Assembly: GCA_045599005.1 (NCBI GenBank)
Contig: JAZRVF010000018.1
Location: 54,578-118,577 of the forward strand
Direction: 5' to 3'
DNA: 64,000 nucleotides
From: Treponema_I sp045599005
GTDB lineage: Bacteria > Spirochaetota > Spirochaetia > Treponematales > Treponemataceae
Shown here one piece after another: positions 26,237 through 35,954 of this stretch (within the stretch, counting starts at the first letter, position 1; every line of letters starts with the position of its first letter). Both the position numbers and the translations under genes were made by a program. The notes beneath the pieces are model-generated. The model saw only the letters and a list, made by a program, of their open reading frames with translations. It had not been told where the DNA came from and ran no database searches.

Positions 26237-27997
26237 ATGAACAGAACAATTTCAAAATATCTCTTTTTGACTGCATCACTTTTTGTGATCTTTTCAGTTT
26301 CAGCATGTAAAAAAAACACGGCCGAACAGGCAGAACTCATTGAGGAAACACCAAGAGTGGAAGTTTCAGGGGTTGCCCTGGATACCCATGAGCTGACACT
26401 TGCCCCGAAAGAAAAAGCGGAGATCTCTGCAGAGGTAATTCCTTCAGATGCGACGGAAAAAGGACTTGCCTGGGCTTCAAGTGATGAAAATGTTGCCACT
26501 GTGGAAAACGGAACCGTAACTGCGAAAAATCCCGGTGTTGCTACAATTGCGGTAGCCACATTGGACGGAGCGAGAACAGCTGTCTGTATTGTTACCGTTG
26601 CGGAAAAAGCGGTTGAGGAAAAGATTGAAGAAAAAACTGAGGCCGAGCCGGAGAAAGCAGTTCCGGAACCGGCTGTAGTGACTGTCAGAACAGCGTCTTA
26701 CAAAGTTGAGCACTATCAGCAGAATGTCCGGGATTCAGGTTACACAAAGGCAGAAGCGGATACTCAGACTCTGGAGGGAACTGCCGGCGGACAGACGGAA
26801 GCGGAGGCAAGAACTTATCCTGGATTCACTGCACAGACTGTAAGTCAGAAAAAAATTGAGGAAGACGGTTCCACAACAGTTTCAATCTATTATGACAGAA
26901 AGGTTGTGACATACACTTTTGAACTGAACGGCGGGGCTGGAACGAATTCTGTCAGCGGAAGATACGGTTCCAGTGTCCTGAAGCCTGCAAATCCTGAAAA
27001 AGAAGGAAATATTTTTGCCGGCTGGTCAGAGACAATTCCTTCGGCTTTCGGAACTGAAAGCAGGACATTCACTGCAAGATGGACATCATCCTCTTCCTAT
27101 GAAATGTCCGGGGACGGGGATTTTGTGTTCGGCACAACAAAAATGACAAAGACCGCCCTGAAACCGATCATCCTGTCAGGAAATACAAAGACTGTTACCG
27201 TAAAGGATGATTCCAGCTGGAATTCTTACTACAACGGTGATGAAAACTATTTCAAGGGTGTTTACACTGCGGAGTCCTCAGCCACTCTGAATGCTTTTGC
27301 AATCGGCCAGTATGAGGTGACTCAGGAACTTTATAATGCTGTTATGGCACTGGATAAAAACTGTTCCGCAAGTCCTTCTTCTTTTGCAGGAAATGCGGTA
27401 GCCGGTGAAAAACAGGAAAAACGCCCTGTGGAAAACATCTCCTGGTATGATGCAATTTATTTCTGTAATGCACTTACGAAACTGTTCATGTCTGAAAGCG
27501 ACTGTGTCTACGAAATGGAGGACATCCGCCGCGGAAATTCAAAGCAGATTGTCTCTGCGACAGTCACGGCTGATCTGACAAAGAAAGGATACCGTCTGCC
27601 GACTGAAGCTGAATGGGAGTTTGCAGCCCGCGGCGGTGACGAAGAAGCGGAGAACTGGAAAAACGCCTTTGCTGGAATTCAGGCTGTGTCAGGTGGAGAT
27701 GCTTTTACTCAGAACTCAACAGATGCTGCTCTTGATACGGCAGGCTGGTATCTGGGCAACAGCGGAAGCAAGACTCACGAAGTCGGAACAAAAACTCCCA
27801 ATGATCTGGGATTGTATGACATGAGCGGAAACGTCTGGGAATGGTGCTACGGAATTGCGGATTCAGTTCAGTACCGCATTTTCAGAGGCGGTTCATATTA
27901 TGCGGATGCAAGCAGCTGCGCAGTCTCAACCCGCGGAATGAACAGTCCTCAGGCAAGATTCAACGGACTTGGCTTCCGTCTTGCACAGAGCTTATAA
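26237..27997 (+). CDS. Lipoprotein with BIG2, Listeria-Bacteroides-type repeat and FGE-sulfatase-like domains
   Basis: The 586-residue protein has a signal peptide ending in a lipobox (FSVSAC), so Lgt and LspA would anchor it. Residues about 42-115 read as a BIG2 Ig-like domain (SDATEKGLAWASSDENVATV). Residues about 155-225 form a KVEHYQQ-type segment, followed by a Listeria-Bacteroides repeat (ELNGGAGTN to NIFAGWS). The C-terminal half is a formylglycine-generating-enzyme-like fold: IGQYEVTQELYNAVM, GYRLPTEAEWEFAARGG, GLYDMSGNVWEWC and GFRLAQSL. In treponemes such surface proteins usually serve as binding modules rather than sulfatase activators; that role is inferred. A strong AGGAGG precedes the ATG. 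Confidence 0.85.
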   Translation: MNRTISKYLFLTASLFVIFSVSACKKNTAEQAELIEETPRVEVSGVALDTHELTLAPKEKAEISAEVIPSDATEKGLAWASSDENVATVENGTVTAKNPGVATIAVATLDGARTAVCIVTVAEKAVEEKIEEKTEAEPEKAVPEPAVVTVRTASYKVEHYQQNVRDSGYTKAEADTQTLEGTAGGQTEAEARTYPGFTAQTVSQKKIEEDGSTTVSIYYDRKVVTYTFELNGGAGTNSVSGRYGSSVLKPANPEKEGNIFAGWSETIPSAFGTESRTFTARWTSSSSYEMSGDGDFVFGTTKMTKTALKPIILSGNTKTVTVKDDSSWNSYYNGDENYFKGVYTAESSATLNAFAIGQYEVTQELYNAVMALDKNCSASPSSFAGNAVAGEKQEKRPVENISWYDAIYFCNALTKLFMSESDCVYEMEDIRRGNSKQIVSATVTADLTKKGYRLPTEAEWEFAARGGDEEAENWKNAFAGIQAVSGGDAFTQNSTDAALDTAGWYLGNSGSKTHEVGTKTPNDLGLYDMSGNVWEWCYGIADSVQYRIFRGGSYYADASSCAVSTRGMNSPQARFNGLGFRLAQSL

Positions 27998-28849
27998 AGT
28001 TTCCTGCCGGGCAATGGTTGTGCTTCCGGCGGGGACAGACTGGGTAAGCCAGACGTTTCCGCCTACAACGCTTCCTTTGCCAATGACAGTATCGCCGCCA
28101 AGAATTGTGGCACCGGCATAGATAGTAACGTCATCCTCGATTGTGGGATGGCGTTTTTTATTGCTCATGCTCTTTTTGACACTGGCGGCACCAAGGGTTA
28201 CTCCCTGGTAAAGTTTGACCCTGTCTCCGATGATGGTAGTTTCTCCGATTACGATACCGGTTCCATGGTCAATGAAGAAAGATTCGCCGATTGTTGCGCC
28301 GGGATGAATATCGATACCGGTCTGTCCGTGAATGTATTCACTCATGATGCGCGGGATGATGGGAACACCGTTTTCATGAAGAAAATGGGCTATGCGGTAC
28401 ACAAGAATTGCCTGGAGTCCGGGATAAGACAAGATGATCTCTTCGGAACTGCGGGCTGCAGGATCTCCGTCCAAAGCGGCAGCAACATCAAGAAGCACCT
28501 TACGCCGGATTTCCGGCAGTTCTTCCATAAGGCTGAGGATTGTCTGCTGAGCCAAAGAGATGCAATGGGATGAGGCGGCTGTTCCCCGCAGATAAATCAT
28601 TGCTTTCTGTGTTTCGCGGGTAAGCTGGGCAACAACGCGATGAACTTTTTCTCCTGTGCGGGAACGCAGATTACCTGCATCAATGTACTCTTCTGTCTTG
28701 AATCCGGGAAAAACCAGAGAAATGAGATCCTTCAATGCGGAGACAACTGTCTCTGTGTTGGGATAATTGTGGCTTTCTGACAGATTTACACCACCCTGCT
28801 GCTCGTAAGAGTCCATAAGGCTGTTGATAAGTTCATCGATTGTCTTCAT
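27992..28849 (-). CDS. cysE: Serine O-acetyltransferase
   Basis: The enzyme makes O-acetylserine, the precursor of cysteine. The 285-residue protein has the long N-terminal helical domain of the SATase group and a left-handed beta-helix of hexapeptide repeats: GIDIHPGATIGESFFIDHGTGIVIGE, then VKLYQGVTLGA and VTIYAGATILGGDTVIG. The His and Asp in IDIHPGA and FIDHGTG fit the active site. An in-frame ATG at 28897 falls inside queH; 28849 matches the family start. A TATATT lies six bases before the ATG with no ribosome site. The 3' end overlaps the convergent lipoprotein gene by six bases. Confidence 0.9.
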   Translation of the reverse strand: MKTIDELINSLMDSYEQQGGVNLSESHNYPNTETVVSALKDLISLVFPGFKTEEYIDAGNLRSRTGEKVHRVVAQLTRETQKAMIYLRGTAASSHCISLAQQTILSLMEELPEIRRKVLLDVAAALDGDPAARSSEEIILSYPGLQAILVYRIAHFLHENGVPIIPRIMSEYIHGQTGIDIHPGATIGESFFIDHGTGIVIGETTIIGDRVKLYQGVTLGAASVKKSMSNKKRHPTIEDDVTIYAGATILGGDTVIGKGSVVGGNVWLTQSVPAGSTTIARQETL

Positions 28850-28855
28850 GCACAA

Positions 28856-28861
28856 AATATA
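28856..28861 (-). promoter_or_regulatory. -10 box of cysE, leaderless spacing
   Basis: TATATT in reverse lies between the queH stop and the cysE ATG, ending six bases before it. With a 17-bp spacer the matching -35 is TTTTCA inside queH. Confidence 0.4.
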
Positions 28862-28863
28862 GT

Positions 28864-29520
28864 TTATTTGTTCTCCATTGAAAAGACACAGCCGCAATAA
28901 TCCTGCCTGTAGAGACCATATTCTTCTGAAAGCTCCAGCGAACGCAGAAATCCGTTCTTTTTCTTGAAATCCGCATAAAGATATTCAGGTCTGGAAGAGT
29001 TTTTTTTCGCTTCTGCAGCAAGTTCACGGCCGATTATGTTGATTTTCTGGGCATCTTTATAAGGACTGATTGAAAGTGTGGTTGTGAAGTAATCAAATCC
29101 ATGGTTCTGCGCATATTCAAAAGCTTTTTTCATGCGGAACAGGTAGCACCGTCTGCACCGTTCTCCCATTTCACGCTCTGTTTTGAGTTCCGGCTCTGAA
29201 TCAGTCTTTACAGCCTCAAAAAAATCCTTTGTGTCATAGGGCATCTCCACAAGAGGAAGCGGAATTCCTGAAGGGGAACGGCGGGGCAGAAAATTTTTCA
29301 GTTCCTCAAGACGGCGGGTGTATTCAGCCTTAGGATGGATGTTGGGATTGTAATAAAAAACAGTGATGGAGAAATACTTCTCGAGTATCTCCAGAACAGC
29401 CGAACTGCATGGGCCGCAGCATGCATGAAGAAGCAGTGTGGGTTTCTGGGGCAAAGTTTCAATCTGTCTGAGCTGTTCAAGATGAAGGGCATAGAAATTT
29501 TCTTTTGCAGTCGGTGTCAT
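28864..29520 (-). CDS. queH: Epoxyqueuosine reductase QueH
   Basis: QueH reduces epoxyqueuosine in tRNA to queuosine, replacing the unrelated QueG. The 218-residue protein has the vicinal cysteines LLLHACCGPCSS near residue 32 and a second pair in GERCRRCYLFRM, which together bind an Fe-S cluster and metal. FDYFTTTLSISPYKD and the C-terminal YGLYRQDYCGC are also typical. There is no ribosome site; TACATT ends seven bases upstream of the ATG. It is divergent from the 29577 gene. Confidence 0.9.
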   Translation of the reverse strand: MTPTAKENFYALHLEQLRQIETLPQKPTLLLHACCGPCSSAVLEILEKYFSITVFYYNPNIHPKAEYTRRLEELKNFLPRRSPSGIPLPLVEMPYDTKDFFEAVKTDSEPELKTEREMGERCRRCYLFRMKKAFEYAQNHGFDYFTTTLSISPYKDAQKINIIGRELAAEAKKNSSRPEYLYADFKKKNGFLRSLELSEEYGLYRQDYCGCVFSMENK

Positions 29521-29527
29521 GAAAAAA

Positions 29528-29570
29528 AATGTACCATGTATTTGATTTTTTCTGAACCGGGTATTATTTT
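29528..29570. promoter_or_regulatory. Overlapping divergent leaderless promoters, queH and the 29577 gene
   Basis: In the 56-bp gap the reverse strand has TACATT (complement of 29528-29533), seven bases before the queH ATG. The forward strand has TTGATT (29542-29547), 17 bp, TATTTT (29565-29570), six bases before ATG 29577. Neither gene has a ribosome site. Confidence 0.45.
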
Positions 29571-29576
29571 AAAGTC

Positions 29577-30398
29577 ATGCTTTCACTCGATTTTGCACGT
29601 TTTTTTCTGGTTTTTTTGATCTATAGTGCTATCGGCTATGTTTCCGAAGTGATTTACTGTTCCATTCCGGCAAAACGGCTTGTGAACAGAGGATTCCTGT
29701 ACGGTCCCATCTGTCCTGTCTACGGATTCGGTGGTGTCCTTGTAATGACTGTACTTGATCCTTTTGCTGAGACATGGATTCCGCTGTTTCTGCTTGCAAT
29801 GGTGCTGACAAGTGCCGTTGAATACCTTACAAGCTGGATTCTTGAGAAACTGTTCAATACGAAGTGGTGGGATTATTCCCATTACAGACTGAATATAAAA
29901 GGGCGCGTCTGTCTCCTGAATTCCTTCCTGTTCGGTGTGATGGGAATGGTGGCGGCACACTTTGTGAATCCTTTCATCCTGCGTTTTGTAAAATCCTTTT
30001 CTGATAAGATTGCCCAATATACAGCCATCATTCTTGGGATTGTTCTTGCTGCCGATGTTCTGGTCACTGTGCGAAGACTTGTCAACTTCAGCACTTATCT
30101 TGCCAAGATGCAGGAATTCACCGAAACCCTCAGGGAGCATTTTGAAGCAGAAGAATGGTTTGTTTCCGACAGATTCAAGACTTTGGAGGAAATGTTTGAG
30201 GCAGTGCGTCAGCGTGCCAAAGACAGACAGTCTCATATCAGCCAGGCACTGCTTACCCGCATTGAGTCCTACACGGAACGCAGGAACAGCATTGAGCATT
30301 GGCTGAAACGGTTCCCCACCATGACAAGTACAAAGTATGCTTCTCAGCTTGAGCATATAAAAAGCCGGCTTGAGTCAATCAAGAAACTGGGACACTGA
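29577..30398 (+). CDS. Polytopic membrane protein, putative ABC transporter type IV permease (CmpB-like)
   Basis: The 273-residue protein has about five membrane helices in the first 170 residues, with the phrases YSAIGYVSEVIYCSI, NRGFLYGPICPVYGFGG and TSWILEKLFNTKWWDYS that mark the CmpB-like putative permease family. A cytoplasmic, charged, helical C-terminal tail follows. No ATPase partner is nearby, so transport is unproven. It is probably transcribed leaderless (TATTTT six bases before ATG). Confidence 0.8.
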   Translation: MLSLDFARFFLVFLIYSAIGYVSEVIYCSIPAKRLVNRGFLYGPICPVYGFGGVLVMTVLDPFAETWIPLFLLAMVLTSAVEYLTSWILEKLFNTKWWDYSHYRLNIKGRVCLLNSFLFGVMGMVAAHFVNPFILRFVKSFSDKIAQYTAIILGIVLAADVLVTVRRLVNFSTYLAKMQEFTETLREHFEAEEWFVSDRFKTLEEMFEAVRQRAKDRQSHISQALLTRIESYTERRNSIEHWLKRFPTMTSTKYASQLEHIKSRLESIKKLGH

Positions 30399-30462
30399 GA
30401 ATTTCTTGCAAAAAATGCTCTGACCTACTAAACTGAGCGTCAGACATTTTTGGAGGAAATAA

Positions 30463-31299
30463 ATGGCACATTGTATTGTTCCGGAAGCTGAAGCTATCCT
30501 TGATAAAGAATACCCGGTTTTGAACTGCGGGTTTGTCCGCCTTGTAGACTATCTGGGAGGTGATTCCCGTATTGTCCAGTCTGCACGTGTAAGTTACGGT
30601 GACGGTACAAAGACTGTCAGGGAAGACTCCGCACTGATTGATTATCTTCTGCGTCATGACCACACTTCTCCTTTTGAACAGGTTGTGCTGACTTTTCATC
30701 TTAAAATGCCGATTTTTGTTGCCCGTCAGTGGGTCCGCCACAGAACTGCCCGCATGAATGAGATTTCTGGACGCTATTCAATCATGAAGGATGAATTCTA
30801 TCTTCCGGCAGATATGGACGTGGCAAAGCAGAGTACAGACAATAAACAGGGCCGCAGCGACGAACCCGTCACTCATCAGTATGCCGCAGAGATCCAGCAG
30901 AAACTTGAAGATGGACAGAAAGCGGTTTATGCGACATATACAGAAATGGTTGAAAGCGGACTTGCCCGTGAACTTGCCCGTGTGAATCTTCCTCTTTCAA
31001 TGTATACAGAGATGTACTGGCAGATTGATCTTCACAATCTGTTCCACTTTCTGCGTCTGCGTCTTGACGGTCATGCACAGAAAGAAATCCGTGATTATGC
31101 AAACGTTCTTCTCGAGATCACGCGGAAAGTTGCGCCTATGGCAGTGTCTTCATTTGAGAATCATCAGAAAGACGGCGTGAAGTTCAGTGGAGAGGAAATG
31201 GCTGATCTTCGGGCAATGCTTGAAGGAAAGGAACCTTCTCTTACAGGAAAGAAACTGGACCGGCTCAAGGAGAAACTTGCCACCGGCCGCCAGCTCTGA
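30463..31299 (+). CDS. thyX: Flavin-dependent thymidylate synthase
   Basis: ThyX makes dTMP from dUMP using FAD and methylene-tetrahydrofolate, without DHFR. The 278-residue protein has the ThyX motif RHRTARMNEISGRY at 92-105. LPLSMYTEMYWQIDLHNLFHFLRLR contains the C-terminal FAD/dUMP residues. A strong GGAGG precedes the ATG. Its stop is one base from the convergent 31301 gene, with no terminator between them. Confidence 0.95.
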   Translation: MAHCIVPEAEAILDKEYPVLNCGFVRLVDYLGGDSRIVQSARVSYGDGTKTVREDSALIDYLLRHDHTSPFEQVVLTFHLKMPIFVARQWVRHRTARMNEISGRYSIMKDEFYLPADMDVAKQSTDNKQGRSDEPVTHQYAAEIQQKLEDGQKAVYATYTEMVESGLARELARVNLPLSMYTEMYWQIDLHNLFHFLRLRLDGHAQKEIRDYANVLLEITRKVAPMAVSSFENHQKDGVKFSGEEMADLRAMLEGKEPSLTGKKLDRLKEKLATGRQL

Positions 31300-31300
31300 T

Positions 31301-33364
31301 TCATTCTTCGGCAGGAGTTTCAGGCTGTGTCTGATCCGCCTGCTCCGATCTTGCCCGTACCATGGATTTGACCCGTTCTGTGAACAGATCATTGGGGTTT
31401 GGAACCAGATCCACGTTGAACACGGGCTTCCCGTTGATGTCCCGTCTGAAAGGAATTGTGGCGTCTTCCATATACGCTGCACTTCCTTTGTCATTTATCC
31501 ACCAGTTAAGAACAGCGATTACTGAAGCCGTGTATTTCAGCAGGTTAAGGTTTGTGGCGTTTTTACTGCCTTTGCCGCCTAAAAGCACGTCCAGCCGTTT
31601 TGAGACAGGATTCGGAACGGCAAATTTGTAGGGAGCCCACAGTTTCTGGGCGCCTAAAGTTTCTGTGACGGCGGCTTCTTCCGGATTGGCTTTGTATGCG
31701 GCATCCGCCTGTGTGATGACTGAATTGAGAAAGCGCAGGACCGCAGGAATATTGTCTTTCAGGAAAGGCAGTGCTGTGTCAGGTGCAGGCTTGTCAATGA
31801 AAGTCAGGTCAAAACGCAGATAAGGCAGGAACTGATTGTGGGCATACCAGAGGATGTTGGACATTTCCTTCTTGCCGAACTGTGTCCATGCATATTCGCT
31901 GTTTGCATAAATGTTGTTGATGAAGGCTTTGAGCATCTGTGCATACTTGCGGTCAAAAAGAACTTCCCGGTATTCGGCAAAATCATCAAAAATACTTTGG
32001 GCTTTCTGGACACGGCTTGATGAATCCATTGACATTTCCTGTCGGAACATGACATTTCTGCAGCCTACAAAAAAATCTTCGATGATGCGGAGAAGAACTA
32101 CAACAATCTGCATCGGGTTGTTGGGATCCACATAGTTGAGCCCGTCCTGGAACTGGTAGATATTCTGATAATAGGCATACATGTCAGGCATTGTTGCAAT
32201 ATCTTTCCAGCCGGCCTGTGGAAAAAGTGTGTCCAGGACGGAAAGCCCTTTCTGGACAATAGGCGGTATGTTTATGGCAGCAGTTTCCTCTTCTTCCTGT
32301 TTTGGCTGCTCCTCTTCCTGCTTCGGTTCTTCTTTTTTCGGAATAATCACGTCATATTTTGTAAGCCCGAGGAAAGAAAGGATTCTTGAACTCTGACTCT
32401 TAAGAATATCAGGGAAGGATTCCAGTTCTGTGCAGCACATCCTCATTACAAGGGGATAAAGAGACTCGACAGCCTCATCTGCAATGAAAAGCCAGTGGGT
32501 GATCGCTTCACGTGTAAGGACCTGAAGCCTTTCCGCGGAAACCATGGAATCTTCTTTGATCTCATTATAAAGGGTTTTCAGCGCTTCCACGCCCCGTTCC
32601 TTGGGCAGAAAAGCCAGGGGATATATTGCACGGTAAAGAGCTTTGACAAGGGGAACCAGACTGATGACAGAGACATCCGCGGGTCTGACGGACACTCTTT
32701 TGTACTCCTCCTCAATGGCTGCAACGTCCCAGTCGCAGACAATCGCTGCAATGCGGTAAGGCACTGAGGCAGCCTCGGCAAGACGCTGTTCTGTATTGGT
32801 GCTTCCTGAACGGACAAGTGACTGGAAAGATTCGGCAAAAGATGAGACATGCTGGACAAGCACCCGCAGAATGCTGGTGGTGAAATACTCAGAAATTCTG
32901 TCTGTGCGGTTAAGGGCACGGTTGAGGATTGTTGCAAAAAAGCCGTATTTCTGTTTGATTCTGTAGGCAATCATCACCTCGTCCATGTCGGTCTTTGTCT
33001 TTGGCGAGACAGAGGGAAGAGAGAACTGTTTTTTTGCAGGTTTGGACACAGCGGAACCTGCGGAATAACTGGTGGAGGAAGAGCGGTCATCGGATGAGGA
33101 ACTTCCGCTGTCTGAGCCGGCGGATCCGTTACCTGCCGGATTGCCTGAACTCCTGCGTGAAACATAAACACGGTCCCGTTTCGGGAGGGTTGATTCATCA
33201 ATAGGTTTTGATTTTTCGACACCGATTTCACCGCCAAGGGTCTTGATCATCTGTTTTGCTTCTTCAGGATCAAGAATCCCCAGGTTCTGTCTGGTCCGTT
33301 CCAGTTCACCGGGTTCATAGCGTGCAACCGGTCTTTTTGGTGCAGAATAATCATAATCAGACAT
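31301..33364 (-). CDS. Large protein of unknown function (687 aa)
   Basis: There is no signal peptide. Residues about 60-120 are Ser/Gly-rich and disordered. A helical region (120-330) follows, then a low-complexity Lys/Glu/Gln linker around 345-370 (PKKEEPKQEEEQPKQEEEE), then a second helical region and an acidic tail. I recognise no family; it has the look of a spirochaete-restricted cytoplasmic protein. GAGGA precedes the ATG. It lies downstream of the DUF2804 gene in the same direction (33 bp apart) and they may be co-transcribed. Confidence 0.75.
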   Translation of the reverse strand: MSDYDYSAPKRPVARYEPGELERTRQNLGILDPEEAKQMIKTLGGEIGVEKSKPIDESTLPKRDRVYVSRRSSGNPAGNGSAGSDSGSSSSDDRSSSTSYSAGSAVSKPAKKQFSLPSVSPKTKTDMDEVMIAYRIKQKYGFFATILNRALNRTDRISEYFTTSILRVLVQHVSSFAESFQSLVRSGSTNTEQRLAEAASVPYRIAAIVCDWDVAAIEEEYKRVSVRPADVSVISLVPLVKALYRAIYPLAFLPKERGVEALKTLYNEIKEDSMVSAERLQVLTREAITHWLFIADEAVESLYPLVMRMCCTELESFPDILKSQSSRILSFLGLTKYDVIIPKKEEPKQEEEQPKQEEEETAAINIPPIVQKGLSVLDTLFPQAGWKDIATMPDMYAYYQNIYQFQDGLNYVDPNNPMQIVVVLLRIIEDFFVGCRNVMFRQEMSMDSSSRVQKAQSIFDDFAEYREVLFDRKYAQMLKAFINNIYANSEYAWTQFGKKEMSNILWYAHNQFLPYLRFDLTFIDKPAPDTALPFLKDNIPAVLRFLNSVITQADAAYKANPEEAAVTETLGAQKLWAPYKFAVPNPVSKRLDVLLGGKGSKNATNLNLLKYTASVIAVLNWWINDKGSAAYMEDATIPFRRDINGKPVFNVDLVPNPNDLFTERVKSMVRARSEQADQTQPETPAEE

Positions 33365-33397
33365 AATGTATTCCTCTGTAAAAGGCCGGAGTCACGG

Positions 33398-34465
33398 TTA
33401 CATGCGCAGATACTGCTTTCTGGCAATGCCGGTGAAGCCTTTCAAGTGTAATATTTCGCCGCTGCCTGTACGCAGATCACCTTCAAAGGTGCCGTAAATC
33501 GTGTGATAGTCGGTGCGCAGAACAAAAATGCTGTCTACACGGTGATTATCAGAAATTGGGGTAAAGAACAGGTCTACCATGTTTTCTGTGTCCTGAATTA
33601 CCCATTTGCCTGAAATGCCGTAAGGGCGGGTGATTGTGACAGGTGGAAGCAGCGTCATTTCTTTATCGGCAAAAAGAACGTTTTCATTGTAGGTATTTGC
33701 ATCAGGAGCGTCATAATTTGTGGCTGTCATACGGAAACAGACTGTTCTGTCGCCGACCACATCCATTCCGTAAAGAAAATCATCCTTGGTGCGCAGTCTG
33801 TAATAGGCACGGCGCATATCAAGAAGACCTATCCCATCCGGAGCATTGCACCGGTATACTGTATCAGTTTTTTTGTTGGCGAGTCTTCCGGAAAAAGGAG
33901 CGGCGCAGAACCAGGAAGCGGCACAGCGTCTGCTGGTTGTGGCAGGCCGGACGCAGAAAAGTTCGCCACCGAAAGCCGACTCTGCTCCTGTGTCCAAAAT
34001 CTGGAGTCCGTCAATCGCGGGCCGGATGGAATCACCTGAGATATTGAAGCTTACTGAAATACGGTTTTTGTCCCGGTTCCAGGCGATGCGTACATGACGT
34101 CTTCTGCTGTAGGTGGCACAGACTGCTTTCTTCATGTTTTTAGGAAGAAGCCGTCGCATTCCGAATATTGACCGGTAAGACAGTTTTTTTCCTGTGGATT
34201 TTTCCCAGAGTACAACCTCCAGGAAGCACAGGAATTTTGCATCAAAAAGCTGGATATTGCCTGCGAATCTGTCTGCTGAAAATGAATAGGAAAGGTTTCC
34301 CCGGATACGGAGATTTGTGATGAAAGTGGGAAAAGGATTGAAACTGAAAGGAAAACGTACATCGTTGATGTCAAACTTTTGAGGCGGATCTGAGAAGGAC
34401 CCGAAAACAGGCGTGCCGTTTTTCACGATTGACTGGGGTGAAATTGTAACCTTTCTAGAATACAT
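33398..34465 (-). CDS. DUF2804-like protein
   Basis: The 355-residue protein is beta-rich, with repeated Trp and aromatic strands (FLYGMDVVGDRTVCFRM, ISGKWVIQDTENMVDLFF). It ends in LKGFTGIARKQYLRM, which resembles the C-terminus of DUF2804 proteins. Those are common in treponemes and clostridia and have no assigned function. An upstream ATG at 34495 is in frame, but the ATG at 34465 has GAGG at a good distance. The call rests on overall pattern. Confidence 0.65.
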   Translation of the reverse strand: MYSRKVTISPQSIVKNGTPVFGSFSDPPQKFDINDVRFPFSFNPFPTFITNLRIRGNLSYSFSADRFAGNIQLFDAKFLCFLEVVLWEKSTGKKLSYRSIFGMRRLLPKNMKKAVCATYSRRRHVRIAWNRDKNRISVSFNISGDSIRPAIDGLQILDTGAESAFGGELFCVRPATTSRRCAASWFCAAPFSGRLANKKTDTVYRCNAPDGIGLLDMRRAYYRLRTKDDFLYGMDVVGDRTVCFRMTATNYDAPDANTYNENVLFADKEMTLLPPVTITRPYGISGKWVIQDTENMVDLFFTPISDNHRVDSIFVLRTDYHTIYGTFEGDLRTGSGEILHLKGFTGIARKQYLRM

Positions 34466-34584
34466 GTTTTCCTCGGGGAAATTATACCAAATCATCGGGA
34501 AAAATCAATGTTCTTGCTCATAGGGCATTTGTGGCTTAAAGTTAAGGAAACAAACCAAAACATACACAGTTAAACGGAGGAAAC

Positions 34585-35943
34585 ATGTACTCAAAGAATA
34601 CGGTGGCTCCGGTTCCGCCGATGGGTTGGAACAGCTACGATTATTACAACACGATGGTAAATGAGGCCCAGGTCCGCGCAAATGCGGAATATATGGCGAA
34701 AAATCTAAAGGAATACGGATGGGAATACATTGTCATAGACATTCAGTGGTCAGATCCTGATGCGGGAGCAAAAAATCCTGACTATCAGTATATACCTTTC
34801 AGCCACTTCTGTATGGATGAATATTCGCGTCAGATTCCCGCGCCAAACAGATTTCCTTCTTCTGCGGGAGGAAAAGGATTCAAGCCTCTGGCGGATTACA
34901 TTCATTCACTGGGATTGAAATTCGGAATCCATATAATGCGTGGAATTCCAAGAATTGCCGCCCATAACCACAGTGCCATAAAAACAGATGAAAAAACTGC
35001 GGACGGAAAGCCGGTTACAGCGGATCTTGTTGCAAATCCTTATTCCATAAGCAGATGGAATCCTGACATGTATGGTGTGGATTATTCAAAACCTGGCGCG
35101 CAGGATTATTATGATTCCATTTTTGAGCTGTATGCCGGATGGGGTGTTGATTATGTGAAAGTGGATGATATCTGCAATACAAACATGTACGCCCACGATC
35201 CTTATTCCGCGGAAAAAGAGATTGAGATGATTGCCAGAGCTATTGAGCATTCAGGCCGGGGAATGGTGCTGAGTCTGTCTCCCGGACCTGCCGTCATTGA
35301 AAAGGCATGGCATCTGAAAAAATATGCCAACATGTGGCGCATTACAGACGATTTCTGGGACAGATGGGATCTGCTCAAGGCGATGTTTGAACGCTGTGAA
35401 GTCTGGCAGAATCATGTGGGCGGCGGAAACTGGCCGGACTGTGACATGCTTCCCGTGGGAATGCTGGGAGAAGGCTTCGGACACGGAAAATGGCCGACCA
35501 ACTTTACCAAGGCAGAACAGCGTACAATGATGACATTGTGGTGCATTTTCCGCTCTCCGCTGATGATCGGGGCTGACTTGCCGCAGCTGGATGACTTTAC
35601 GACCGGGCTTCTTACAAACAGGGCAGTCCTTGATCTGACAAAGGCAGACACCGGAAGTTTCCTGGTAAGCCGTTCCAAGTCTTATGCGGTCTGGGCACAG
35701 CCGGGTGAAAGACATGACAGGGGCGGCAAGGGCTGGACTTTCGCATTCTTCAATCTTGGTGAGGAAGATGCTGATGTCTGTGTCCTGTGGGAAGAGGCAG
35801 GCATTGAGAAACCGGATGTTTCTTCTGCCCGGAACCTGTGGACAGGTGAAACCTTCAGGATACAGGGTGACAGTCTTTCATCAGAAAATTTCAGTGGTAA
35901 AAAACTGGCTCCCCATGACTGCCTTCTGGTAAGTCTCTGTTGA
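34585..35943 (+). CDS. Glycoside hydrolase family 27, alpha-galactosidase type
   Basis: This 452-residue enzyme removes terminal alpha-galactose (or a related sugar) from plant oligosaccharides. PPMGWNSYDYY starts the barrel, YIVIDIQW follows, and the nucleophile is Asp194 in YVKVDDIC. The acid/base candidate is Asp255 in WRITDDFWD. FRSPLMIGADLP ends the barrel, and a C-terminal beta domain (DCLLVSL) closes the protein. No signal peptide is seen, so it likely acts on imported sugars, like the GH3 and GH43 enzymes. CGGAGG precedes the ATG. Confidence 0.9.
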   Translation: MYSKNTVAPVPPMGWNSYDYYNTMVNEAQVRANAEYMAKNLKEYGWEYIVIDIQWSDPDAGAKNPDYQYIPFSHFCMDEYSRQIPAPNRFPSSAGGKGFKPLADYIHSLGLKFGIHIMRGIPRIAAHNHSAIKTDEKTADGKPVTADLVANPYSISRWNPDMYGVDYSKPGAQDYYDSIFELYAGWGVDYVKVDDICNTNMYAHDPYSAEKEIEMIARAIEHSGRGMVLSLSPGPAVIEKAWHLKKYANMWRITDDFWDRWDLLKAMFERCEVWQNHVGGGNWPDCDMLPVGMLGEGFGHGKWPTNFTKAEQRTMMTLWCIFRSPLMIGADLPQLDDFTTGLLTNRAVLDLTKADTGSFLVSRSKSYAVWAQPGERHDRGGKGWTFAFFNLGEEDADVCVLWEEAGIEKPDVSSARNLWTGETFRIQGDSLSSENFSGKKLAPHDCLLVSLC

Positions 35944-35954
35944 AAACTCGGGAG

